Assembly (NCBI GenBank): GCA_023433445.1
Contig: JAEZCS010000023.1
Coordinates: forward strand, 1 to 17,698
Reading direction: 5' to 3'
DNA: 17,698 nt
Source: Pseudomonadota bacterium
GTDB taxonomy: Bacteria > Pseudomonadota > Alphaproteobacteria > Sphingomonadales > Sphingomonadaceae
The notes beneath the pieces were generated by a model, which did no database searches, had not been told where the DNA came from, and saw nothing but the letters and a program-made list of their open reading frames with translations. Position 1 is the stretch's first letter. Each line of letters begins with the position of its first letter. Position numbers and translations under genes: made by a program. Positions 7,240 to 14,418 of this stretch are shown in pieces.

Positions 7240-8045
7240 AGTTACCGCGCGAGATTGAAGGCGTGGGCCAAGCCTGCGCACATGTGCTGATGACGCCTGA
7301 GCCACGGGGCAAGCTGATGGCGGCGCGCGCCGCTGCGCGCTCCTGGCGGCAGGGTCGGCTGGCGCATCGCTTTGACGGAGCGATGCCGGATACGCCCGCA
7401 CGACCGGATGCCCCGCTGCTGTTGCCGCCCAACCAGATGCCCAAGCGCGGCAAGATCGGATCCGACCGCTCGCGGATCGCGATGTTGCATGCCCTGGCCC
7501 ACATCGAGTTCGTGGCGATCGATCTGGCGTTCGACCTGATCGGCCGGTTCGGCAGCGCGTTTCCGCGAGCCTTTGTCGATGACTGGATGCAGGTGGGCGC
7601 CGAGGAAGCGATGCATTTCGCCCTGCTCGACCGGCGCTTGCGGCAGTTGGGAAGCTTCTACGGTCAACTGCCTGCCCATGACGGACTGTGGCAGGCGGCG
7701 GCAGAAACCGCGCAGGACGCGATGGCCCGACTGGCGATCGTCCCGATGGTGCTGGAAGCACGCGCCTTGGACATTACCCCCGGAACGATCGAGCGCTTCG
7801 AGAGTATAGGCGACCCTATTTCGGCACGCATGTTGCGCCGCATTATGACAGATGAGATTCGCCATGTGGCGGCTGGGACAAGATGGTTCCATCATGCGGC
7901 GAAGCGAGACGGGTTGACCCCCGCAGATCATTACCAAATCCTTGTAAAACGCCACTTTCGCGGGTCGCTGAAGCCGCCGTTCAACGACTCGGCGCGTCGA
8001 CAAGCCGGTTTAACGCTGGAATTTTACGGCGCGCTTGCACAATGA
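7236..8045 (+). CDS. DUF455-family ferritin-like protein with a complete diiron-type site
   Basis: A cytoplasmic, largely helical protein of 269 residues if started at TTG 7236. That start overlaps the bcp stop (TTGA) and has GAAGG four bases upstream; GTG 7263 and ATG 7290 are alternatives. A longer frame from 7068 lies wholly inside bcp and is rejected. Four helices carry what looks like a carboxylate-bridged diiron site: E91 (AHIEF), E124 with H127 (EEAMH), E174 (LEARALD), and E207 with H210 (DEIRHV). This matches the ferritin-like superfamily, to which DUF455 and the tRNA hydroxylase MiaE belong. The reaction is unknown. Position behind a peroxiredoxin suggests an oxygen- or peroxide-related role, which is inference. 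No terminator of quality follows. Confidence 0.85.
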   Translation: MKLPREIEGVGQACAHVLMTPEPRGKLMAARAAARSWRQGRLAHRFDGAMPDTPARPDAPLLLPPNQMPKRGKIGSDRSRIAMLHALAHIEFVAIDLAFDLIGRFGSAFPRAFVDDWMQVGAEEAMHFALLDRRLRQLGSFYGQLPAHDGLWQAAAETAQDAMARLAIVPMVLEARALDITPGTIERFESIGDPISARMLRRIMTDEIRHVAAGTRWFHHAAKRDGLTPADHYQILVKRHFRGSLKPPFNDSARRQAGLTLEFYGALAQ

Positions 8046-8116
8046 GACGGGAAATGTCCTTTTGATGACGCGGGTGGCGATCTAGGTCGCAATTTGGTCA
8101 ACACGGGGAGCGCCGA

Positions 8117-8133
8117 GAGGCTCAAAAAGCCTC
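8117..8133. terminator. Short hairpin between the DUF455 gene and the M23 peptidase gene
   Basis: GAGGCT / AGCCTC with a five-base loop (CAAAA) in the 112-base gap between the two genes. There is a six-base stem and no T-run after it on the plus strand. It may be a weak terminator or part of the M23 leader; nothing else stands out in this gap. Confidence 0.25.
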
Positions 8134-8157
8134 CGGAGTGAATAAGTCGGGGTCGGC

Positions 8158-8883
8158 ATGTTGTTTCTTCGTACAATGAATGCGCGCGGCGCGCGAAGGT
8201 TCCTTTCTGCGTGTAAGTCTGTTGGTGCGATGGGTATGGCAGGCATGTTGTGCGCCGCAGTCCCGGCCCAGGCGAAGTCGATCGATGACGATCCTTATGG
8301 CGACGCGTCCGAACTCAACACCAGCGCGCTTGGACCGGCGGATCTCGGTTTTTCTGACCTTTTTTCCAGCATGCAGCGGCTTGATGGTGGCGTGAAGTCC
8401 GCCAGCAACAACATCCCGACCGGGCGCCCGGTGCTGAAACTTTCTCTGACTTCGAACTTCGGCGTTCGTTCCGACCCATTCAATGGTAGCGCACGGATGC
8501 ACAAGGGGATCGATATCCCCGGTCCGGTCGGAACCCCGATCTATGCTACGGCAGATGGCATCGTAAGCCGTGCCGGTTGGGCAAGCGGCTATGGCAATCT
8601 GGTCCAGATCACCCATGGCGGTGGTCTTGAAACGCGCTACGGCCACATGTCGAAGCTGATCGTGGCCCCCAACAGCTTTGTTCGCCGTGGCCAGATGATC
8701 GGCCTGATGGGATCGACCGGCCGATCGACGGGCAGCCATCTCCACTATGAAGTTCGGGTGGAAGGTCAGGCGATCAATCCCATGCCCTTCGTCACTGGCC
8801 CCGATGTTCTGGTTGCGATGAACAGGAAGCCGCCGATCGCCATGGGCGGTCCGACCAAGGCCGAGGAAAAGCAGGCCGATTAA
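8158..8883 (+). CDS. Exported M23-family metallopeptidase (LytM-type cell-wall hydrolase)
   Basis: A 241-residue secreted protein. An unusually long, basic signal region (residues 1 to about 39, ending AAVPAQA) is followed by a short linker (about 40-90) and an M23 domain. The zinc ligands are in place: H115 and D119 in HKGID, and H194 and H196 in SHLHYE, with RYGHMS between. An active site this complete suggests a genuine DD-endopeptidase cleaving peptidoglycan cross-links and not a degenerate EnvC/NlpD-type activator. LysM repeats and coiled coils are absent, so localisation must come from the linker or partners. ATG 8158 has only a GGGG-type ribosome site; ATG 8176 would give a more ordinary signal peptide and is a real alternative. 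It is monocistronic, with a strong terminator at 8906-8938. Confidence 0.9.
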   Translation: MLFLRTMNARGARRFLSACKSVGAMGMAGMLCAAVPAQAKSIDDDPYGDASELNTSALGPADLGFSDLFSSMQRLDGGVKSASNNIPTGRPVLKLSLTSNFGVRSDPFNGSARMHKGIDIPGPVGTPIYATADGIVSRAGWASGYGNLVQITHGGGLETRYGHMSKLIVAPNSFVRRGQMIGLMGSTGRSTGSHLHYEVRVEGQAINPMPFVTGPDVLVAMNRKPPIAMGGPTKAEEKQAD

Positions 8884-8905
8884 CGGCCAATCCGCTCGCG
8901 ATTAC

Positions 8906-8938
8906 AAAGGCTCGGCGCCGATGGGTTGCCGGGCCTTT
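8906..8938 (+). terminator. Rho-independent terminator after the M23 peptidase gene
   Basis: AAAGGCTCGGC (8906-8916) pairs with GCCGGGCCTTT (8928-8938), giving eleven pairs including one G-U, with an 11-base loop. The downstream arm ends in TTTT and is followed by GCTTG. It sits 22 bases after the stop at 8883 and separates the peptidase from erpA. Confidence 0.8.
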
Positions 8939-8954
8939 TGCTTGACCTTATCTA

Positions 8955-9287
8955 ATGCGCATGTCTGACATCGACCTTACCCCATCCGCCGCTGCCCGTG
9001 TGGCTGCGATTGCCGCCAAGCAGGGCAAGCCAGCCATCCTGCGGCTTGCCGTGGAGGGTGGGGGATGTTCGGGCTTCCAGTATCGCTTTGGGCTGGCCGA
9101 CGCGGTGGAGGCGGACGATCTGGCCGTGGAGCGGGACGGGGTGACCCTGGTCGTCGATGATGTCAGCCTGGACCTGGTGCGCGGCGCGGCGGTCGACTTC
9201 GTGTCCGACCTTGGCGGATCGGCGTTCAAGGTGACGAACCCCAATGCCACCGCTGGCTGCGGCTGCGGATCGAGCTTTTCCATTTAA
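8955..9287 (+). CDS. erpA: A-type iron-sulfur carrier, ErpA/IscA/HesB family
   Basis: A 110-residue cytoplasmic Fe-S cluster carrier that receives clusters from the SUF/ISC scaffold and passes them to apo-proteins. All three conserved cysteines are present: C38 in GGGCSGF, and C102 and C104 in the C-terminal GCGCGSSF. ATG 8955 and ATG 8961 are both possible; the second (MSDIDLTPSAA) looks more like family N-termini, but neither has a clear ribosome site. It is followed by xthA after 66 bases on the same strand, an arrangement I know from other alphaproteobacteria. ErpA versus IscA cannot be settled from this sequence alone, since no iscS, iscU or suf genes are here; a stand-alone position favours ErpA. 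Confidence 0.88.
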   Translation: MRMSDIDLTPSAAARVAAIAAKQGKPAILRLAVEGGGCSGFQYRFGLADAVEADDLAVERDGVTLVVDDVSLDLVRGAAVDFVSDLGGSAFKVTNPNATAGCGCGSSFSI

Positions 9288-9353
9288 TCTCGGGGCCTCC
9301 CTTGTCTAAGGGCTGCTGTTCTCTTTAGGGATGCGCGGGAGGAGAAAAGCCCC

Positions 9354-10127
9354 ATGCGCATCGCGACATTCAACATCAACGGCATCAAGGCGCGATTGCC
9401 GCGCCTGCTGGAATGGCTGAACGAGACACAGCCCGATGTCGCCTGTCTGCAGGAAATCAAGACTTCGGACGAGACATTCCCGCTGAAGGACATTGAGGAG
9501 GTCGGCTATGGCGCGATCTGGCACGGGCAGAAGGGCTTCAACGGCGTTGCCATCCTGGCGCGGGGCGAAACCCCGATGGAAATACGGCGGGGGCTGGAGG
9601 GCGAGCCGGAAGATGAGCATAGCCGCTATATCGAAGCCGATGTGAAGGGCGTGCGGGTCGCCAGCATCTACCTTCCCAATGGCAACCCGCAGCCGGGCCC
9701 GAAATTCGATTACAAGCTGCGCTGGATGAAGCGCCTGCGCGACCGCGCGGCGGAAATCTGGGCGGAGGAAGTCCCAGCCATCCTGGCTGGCGATTATAAT
9801 GTGATCCCGCGCGATCGCGACGTCTATTCCGTTAAGGCCATGGCTAACGACGCGCTGATGCAGCCGGAAAGCCGGGCCGCGTACCGGCGTCTGCTGGGCG
9901 ACGGGTGGACCGATGCCATTGCGAGCCGCCATCCGTCCGGCGGGGTGTGGACTTATTGGGATTATCAAATGAACGCCTGGCCGCGCGACGCCGGGTTTCG
10001 CATCGACCATCTGCTGCTGAGCCCGGCGGCTGCGGACCGGCTGGTGGATGCGCAAGTGGACAAGGATTTTCGCGGGCGGGAAAAGGCGAGCGACCACGCG
10101 CCGACATGGGTTGAGCTGAGCGAATGA
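9354..10127 (+). CDS. xthA: Exodeoxyribonuclease III (AP endonuclease)
   Basis: A 257-residue cytoplasmic DNA-repair enzyme of the exonuclease III (EEP) superfamily, cutting 5' of abasic sites and trimming damaged 3' ends. Catalytic positions are visible: N7 in FNINGIK, E34 in CLQEIK, Y106 in YLPNG, D147 and N149 in GDYNV, D218 in RIDHLLL, and D247/H248 in SDHAP. Tryptophans and the Mg-binding glutamate are intact, and length matches E. coli ExoIII. A strong GGAGGAG lies 12 bases before the ATG. Its TGA abuts the opposite-strand stop of the metallophosphoesterase with no base between, so transcription must end inside the neighbouring gene. Confidence 0.95.
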   Translation: MRIATFNINGIKARLPRLLEWLNETQPDVACLQEIKTSDETFPLKDIEEVGYGAIWHGQKGFNGVAILARGETPMEIRRGLEGEPEDEHSRYIEADVKGVRVASIYLPNGNPQPGPKFDYKLRWMKRLRDRAAEIWAEEVPAILAGDYNVIPRDRDVYSVKAMANDALMQPESRAAYRRLLGDGWTDAIASRHPSGGVWTYWDYQMNAWPRDAGFRIDHLLLSPAAADRLVDAQVDKDFRGREKASDHAPTWVELSE

Positions 10128-11009
10128 TCAGGCGCGGGCGGCGTGCGCCACGCGGATGCCCGGAAGGGCGGACGGGTCCGCCAGTTCATCTGCCCGCCAT
10201 TCAGCGGCGTCCCGGCTGAATTCCACATGATGGCCGCGCTGAAAGCTGGCGCCGTCCCATATGATGACTTGCAGTTCGATCCGGTCGTTGCGGTGGACGT
10301 GGAGCCAGTTGAAGCTTTGCGGTTCGGCATTGCGCAGGCGGGTCGAGGTGGCAGTGCCAGCCTGGATCACGAGCGCGCCGTTTGCGTCAGCGACCATCTT
10401 TTGCGCGGCTTCGGCATAGGTGCGGTGGAAATGGCCCGCGAGTGCGATGTGGATGCCGGCTTTTGTCGCCGCTTCGACCGCGTCATCATGCCGGCCAACG
10501 GCTTCGCTAAGTTCGCCGCCCCGGCCGATCGGCATGGCGAACAGCGGGTGGTGAGTGACGAGGATGCGGGTTTTTTCAGGCGGGACAGGTGCAAAGCGTT
10601 CCCGGATCATGTCCATCTGGTCGTGATTGATGCGTCCATCCTTGATGGTCAGCGATCGGGCGGTGTTGATGCCGAGGATCGCGACCGTTTCATCCTCATA
10701 CCAGGGGCACAGCTCATTGCTGATATAGCGTTTGTAGCGGCGTAGCGGGGCGGCGAAGCGGCGGAACACGTCATAGAGCGGCACGTCATGATTGCCGGGA
10801 ACGACCAGCAGACGCATGCCCGCTGCGCGCAGCCGGTTGAGCCAGGCGGATGCGGCGCGGAATTGCTCGACACGGGCACGCTGCGTCAAATCACCGCTGA
10901 TGATGACGAGATCGGGCTGGCTGCGTTCAAGCCAGGCTTCGGTGGCGGATACGATCTTTGGATCGTTGGCGCCGAAATGAATGTCGGACAGGTGAGCAAT
11001 GCGAGCCAT
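10128..11009 (-). CDS. Calcineurin-like metallophosphoesterase (class III phosphodiesterase type)
   Basis: A 293-residue two-metal phosphoesterase. The full motif series is present: DIH (D9, H11), GDLT (D40), GNHD (N73, H74), THH (H153/H154) and GHFH (H193, H195). Its overall form (SDIHFG start, THHPLF, AGHFHR) resembles the CpdA/class III cyclic-nucleotide phosphodiesterase branch, but the real substrate (cAMP, a lipid phosphate, UDP-diacylglucosamine or other) cannot be decided. I chose ATG 11009, with GGAAAG just upstream; ATG 11030 would add seven residues without a ribosome site. A far longer frame extending to 11540 overlaps the divergent lipid kinase and is rejected. No signal peptide, so cytoplasmic. 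Convergent and stop-to-stop with xthA. Confidence 0.88.
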   Translation of the reverse strand: MARIAHLSDIHFGANDPKIVSATEAWLERSQPDLVIISGDLTQRARVEQFRAASAWLNRLRAAGMRLLVVPGNHDVPLYDVFRRFAAPLRRYKRYISNELCPWYEDETVAILGINTARSLTIKDGRINHDQMDMIRERFAPVPPEKTRILVTHHPLFAMPIGRGGELSEAVGRHDDAVEAATKAGIHIALAGHFHRTYAEAAQKMVADANGALVIQAGTATSTRLRNAEPQSFNWLHVHRNDRIELQVIIWDGASFQRGHHVEFSRDAAEWRADELADPSALPGIRVAHAARA

Positions 11010-11081
11010 GGCTTTCCAACGACTGTTCATGCGGATTTGTTGCGGGCAGGAGCCGATTGGCACTTTGCGAGTTGTGGGGGC

Positions 11082-11972
11082 ATGGAAACAAACCCCCTGC
11101 CGCGCGAGGCTGTGCTGATCGTCAATGTCTTCAGCCGCAAGGGGGAGGCGCTCTTCGATCAGGCGCGTGAAAAGCTGGAGGCAGCGGGGGTGCGCCTGAT
11201 TGCCGCCCATGCGGTGCGCGACCCGGCACGTCTGCAAGATACCGTGCGCGAGGCGGTGAACAGCGGGGCGCCGATGGTCATCGTGGGTGGGGGGGATGGT
11301 TCCCTGTCCGGGACGGTCGATGAACTGGTTGGGAAGGATTGCGTCTTCGGCGTGCTGCCGCTCGGCACGGCGAACAGCTTTGCGCGGACGCTGGGCATCG
11401 GGCTGGATCTGGACGATGCGGTAGAGACCATTGCACATGGCAGGCGGCGGCGGATCGATCTGGGGATGATCGATGGCGATTATTTCGTGAACGCCGCTTC
11501 TCTGGGGCTGTCGCCGATGATCGGCGAGACGGTGCCGCATAAGCTGAAGCGCTATCTGGGACGGATCGGCTATCTGCTGTGGGCGGTGAAATGTTCAGCC
11601 GGGTTCCACGCGTTCCGACTGATGATCGACGATGGCAAGACCGAGCGGCGCATGTGGTCGACCGAGGTGCGGATCCTGAACGGGCCATATCATGGCGGCG
11701 TCGAGCTTTCCGACCGGGCTGATGTGGATAGCGGCGAGATCGTGGTTCAGGCGGTGGTGGGGCGCAGTCATGCGCGGCTGGCGTGGGACTGGTACGCCAA
11801 ATTCTTCAAGCTGCGTGATCGGGACGCGCAGACTGAGGAGTTTCGGGGCAAATCCTTCCGTATAGAAACGAGGCCACGGCAGCGTATTTCGATCGATGGC
11901 GAGGTGGTTGCGAAAACGCCCGCGACGGTGAAGATTGCCGCGGGCGCGATCGATGTGGCGGTGCCGCGCTAA
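11082..11972 (+). CDS. Diacylglycerol kinase-family lipid kinase (LCB5/YegS-like)
   Basis: A 296-residue protein of the DAGK catalytic family, which phosphorylates hydroxyls of lipids such as diacylglycerol, ceramide or sphingoid bases. The nucleotide-binding loop is GGGDGS (69-74), followed by PLGTANSFAR (93-102) and the C-terminal beta-sandwich ending in IDGEVV (about 275-280). GGGDGS and GTANSFAR are slight variants of the usual GGDGT and GTxNDFA. I chose ATG 11082; the longer frame from 10788 overlaps the divergent metallophosphoesterase. The ribosome site is poor (GGGGG immediately upstream). The gene ends in a good hairpin and is convergent with the GNAT-like gene. A membrane-surface lipid kinase in a sphingolipid-making organism could act on ceramide, but the family does not reveal the substrate. 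Confidence 0.85.
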   Translation: METNPLPREAVLIVNVFSRKGEALFDQAREKLEAAGVRLIAAHAVRDPARLQDTVREAVNSGAPMVIVGGGDGSLSGTVDELVGKDCVFGVLPLGTANSFARTLGIGLDLDDAVETIAHGRRRRIDLGMIDGDYFVNAASLGLSPMIGETVPHKLKRYLGRIGYLLWAVKCSAGFHAFRLMIDDGKTERRMWSTEVRILNGPYHGGVELSDRADVDSGEIVVQAVVGRSHARLAWDWYAKFFKLRDRDAQTEEFRGKSFRIETRPRQRISIDGEVVAKTPATVKIAAGAIDVAVPR

Positions 11973-11975
11973 AGA

Positions 11976-12003
11976 CTGATCCGATCAGACTGGATCGGAT
12001 CAG
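11976..12003. terminator. Strong hairpin terminator between convergent lipid kinase and GNAT-like genes
   Basis: CTGATCCGATC (11976-11986) pairs with GATCGGATCAG (11993-12003), an 11-base perfect stem with a six-base loop. It starts four bases after the kinase stop codon. A T-rich stretch (ATTTGTTTTTGG) follows on the plus strand from about 12009, so it best serves the kinase; the symmetrical stem may also stop transcripts from the opposite side. Confidence 0.75.
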
Positions 12004-12030
12004 GCTCCATTTGTTTTTGGCAAAGATGAT

Positions 12031-13197
12031 TTAGGCCGTCGCCAGGTCCTTCTCGTAAATCTGGTAGACCTTGTTCACCTTGCTGTCGATCGCGTCGGCA
12101 ATGGCGTTCATCCCCTGATTATCGTCCAGCACCCAGCCGATCTCACCGCGCGTCGCGCCATAGCGGGTGATGGCGTTGCGGCGGATATATTCGATCATCA
12201 TGAAGGCGAGCTGGCTCGCGAGGCGGGATGATTGCAGCCGCTGGACCACGCCCATGAGGGGCACGCGCATGGTGCGAACCTTGGGCTTGCGCAGCCACCA
12301 GAGAAGCTTTGCCCAGCCGAAGGGAAGCAGCGAGCCGTTGAGCGGCGCGGTGGCTTCGTTGAGGTCGGGCAAGGTCATCATGAAGGCGACCGGTTCGCCA
12401 TCCAGTTCGGCGATCATGATCAGATCCTCGAACACGATGGGCTTGAGCTTCTTGCCGGTGTGGGCGACTTCGGGGTCGGTGATGGGGACAAAGCCCCAAT
12501 TCTTGCCCCAGGCATCGTTGAGGATGCCGAGCAGGATCGCCGCTTCCGCATCGAATTTCGACTTGTCGACGGGACGGATGCGGATGCGATCGCTCTTTTC
12601 GCCGGATGAGATGATGCGCTGGATCAGGGGCGGGAAGGGCGTGGTGATGTCCAGCTCATAGGTTTTAAGCTGCTTGACGGGTTGGTAGCCTGAGCCCTCG
12701 ATCATCGCCTGATAGGCGGGGCTGTTGTGGCCCATCATCACCGTTGGCGGATGATCGTGGCCTTGGATCAAAAGGCCGGGTTCCTCCCAGATCGACAGGG
12801 AAATGGGGCCGAGCACCCGCGTCATCCCCTTGGCGCGCAGCCAGCCTTCAGCCGCCTCGATCAACGCCTTGCCGGTTTCGGCGTCCTCCGCTTCGAAAAA
12901 GCCGAAATTGCCTGTGCCCGGACCCATGCCCTGTTCGGCGGGTTGGGCGAGCGCCAGATGATCGATATGTGCCGAGATGCGGCCGACGACGCGATTATCG
13001 CGGCGGGCGAGGAAATATTGCGCCTCGGCATGGCCGAAAAAGGGGTTCTTCGCCGGTTCTATGATGCCATAGACTTCGCTTTTAAGGGGTGGGACCCAAT
13101 TAGGATCGTTGGCGTAGAGCCGCCATGGCAGGTCCACAAAAGCCTTTTTGTCGGCCTTGGAAGTGACAGGAGTGATTACCAGATTGGAATGAGCCAC
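12031..13197 (-). CDS. Tandem-GNAT acyltransferase-like protein; candidate bacterial ceramide synthase
   Basis: A 388-residue cytoplasmic protein with a GTG start at 13197. Two GNAT-like halves can be seen: one about 60-170 (QYFLARRDNRVVGRISAHID, then a helix AEGWLRAKGM and VLGPISLSIWEEPGLL) and one about 255-380 (MIAELDGEPVAFMMTLPDLN, then a helix and VNKVYQIYEK). This family is often labelled 'dATP pyrophosphohydrolase' without basis; no Nudix box is present. From memory, the Caulobacter ceramide synthase (bCerS, CCNA_01212/CC_1154) is an acyltransferase of this general type, so N-acylation of a sphingoid base is my leading hypothesis; a paralogue with another acceptor is possible. It is divergent from the desaturase and convergent with the lipid kinase. 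Confidence 0.65.
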   Translation of the reverse strand: MAHSNLVITPVTSKADKKAFVDLPWRLYANDPNWVPPLKSEVYGIIEPAKNPFFGHAEAQYFLARRDNRVVGRISAHIDHLALAQPAEQGMGPGTGNFGFFEAEDAETGKALIEAAEGWLRAKGMTRVLGPISLSIWEEPGLLIQGHDHPPTVMMGHNSPAYQAMIEGSGYQPVKQLKTYELDITTPFPPLIQRIISSGEKSDRIRIRPVDKSKFDAEAAILLGILNDAWGKNWGFVPITDPEVAHTGKKLKPIVFEDLIMIAELDGEPVAFMMTLPDLNEATAPLNGSLLPFGWAKLLWWLRKPKVRTMRVPLMGVVQRLQSSRLASQLAFMMIEYIRRNAITRYGATRGEIGWVLDDNQGMNAIADAIDSKVNKVYQIYEKDLATA

Positions 13198-13339
13198 GGC
13201 AGAGCTTTCGCTAAAGGACCGCAGCAGTTCGGCGCTTGTTTCGCGATTGTCAATCCGCAGTGCGCCTGATGACGCACCAAGGCGGACATGTCATGCCGCT
13301 GCCACGATTTCAGCGCATTTGCCATTTAGGAGCGCATGC

Positions 13340-14407
13340 ATGACTGTGCATGATCCCATCAGAGCGGACGCGGCCGTCAAGCGCGTCGCCATTCCAGACG
13401 ACGCTGCGATGTTGCGTGCCGCGGCGGAATTGTCGCGGGAATTCGCGCTGGCGAACCCCCGGATTTACTGGCCCGACTTTCTGGCTTCGGCGCTGATCGG
13501 CTATGCGGCGCTCGCCGGGGCGATCCTGGTGGGCAATGTCGCGCTGGCGCTGCTTTGCGGTCTTGTTGCGATGCTGGCGCTCTACCGTGCGGCGAGCTTC
13601 ATCCATGAGCTGACCCATATCCGCAAGGACGCGCTGCCCGGCTTCCGGTTCGCCTGGAACCTGCTGGTGGGCATTCCGCTGATGATCCCGTCCTTCATGT
13701 ATGAGGATGTGCACACGCAGCATCATGCGCGAACCCGCTATGGCACGGCGAATGATCCGGAATATCTGCCGCTGGCGCTGATGAAGCCTTGGTCCCTGCC
13801 TCTGTTCATCCTGATCGCATCGCTTGCGCCCGTGGGTCTGATCCTTCGCTTTGGCGTGCTGGCGCCGCTCAGCCTGTTCGTGCCCGCGCTGCGCCGGAAG
13901 GTGGTCGCTGAATTTTCCGCATTGTCGATCAATCCCGCCTATCGCCGCCGCGCGCCGGAAGGCGCGTTTCGCCGCCGCTGGTTGTGGCAGGAGACGGGCG
14001 CATCGCTGTTCGCGCTTGCCCTGATCGGCAGCGTGTTCGCCTTCGGATGGAAGCCTTTGCTCGTCTATATGGCCGTGCATTCGGCGATGACCGTCATCAA
14101 CCAGCTGCGCACGCTGGTCGCGCACCTTTGGGAAAATGAGGGCGATGCGATGACAGTGACGGCGCAATATCTGGATTCGGTGAATGTGCCGCCGCCTTCG
14201 CCGCTTGCCGCGATCTGGGCGCCGGTAGGCCTGCGCTATCACGCGCTGCACCATCTGTTGCCGAGCGTGCCCTATCATGCCTTGGGCAAGGCCCATGCGC
14301 GTTTGATCACGGCGCTGGGCGAGGATTCGCCTTATCATCGCGGCAATTATGCCGGGATGTGGCCCTTGGTCGGGAAGATCGCCCGGAGCACGATGGTTCG
14401 GCGCTGA
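13340..14407 (+). CDS. Membrane fatty-acid desaturase / hydroxylase family protein
   Basis: A 355-residue integral membrane non-haem diiron enzyme. All three histidine boxes are present: HELTH (89-93), HTQHH (125-129) and HALHH (301-305). Hydrophobic pairs lie at about 46-82, 104-120, 150-182 and 220-250, placing the boxes on the cytosolic face. Extra conserved-looking polar residues lie between boxes two and three (NQLRTLVAHLWENEG, 254-268). I chose ATG 13340 because AGGAG sits seven bases upstream; an upstream GTG-type extension would add 31 unlikely residues. It is divergent from the GNAT-like gene across 142 bases and ends 11 bases from lptG. It is expected to introduce a double bond or hydroxyl into an acyl or sphingoid chain; which one is not readable from sequence. 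Confidence 0.85.
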   Translation: MTVHDPIRADAAVKRVAIPDDAAMLRAAAELSREFALANPRIYWPDFLASALIGYAALAGAILVGNVALALLCGLVAMLALYRAASFIHELTHIRKDALPGFRFAWNLLVGIPLMIPSFMYEDVHTQHHARTRYGTANDPEYLPLALMKPWSLPLFILIASLAPVGLILRFGVLAPLSLFVPALRRKVVAEFSALSINPAYRRRAPEGAFRRRWLWQETGASLFALALIGSVFAFGWKPLLVYMAVHSAMTVINQLRTLVAHLWENEGDAMTVTAQYLDSVNVPPPSPLAAIWAPVGLRYHALHHLLPSVPYHALGKAHARLITALGEDSPYHRGNYAGMWPLVGKIARSTMVRR

Positions 14408-14418
14408 TCGCCTAAGAG

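Noticed and set aside
10128..11540. A 470-codon frame on the minus strand starting at 11540
   Set aside because: The first 177 codons overlap the lipid-kinase gene on the other strand and have no domain sense. The metallophosphoesterase starts naturally at 11009 with MARIAHLSDIHFG.
13225..13253. Perfect TTGACA (-35) on the minus strand upstream of the GNAT-like gene
   Set aside because: No -10-like sequence occurs 16-18 bases downstream (GAACTG region), so half a promoter is not enough to annotate.
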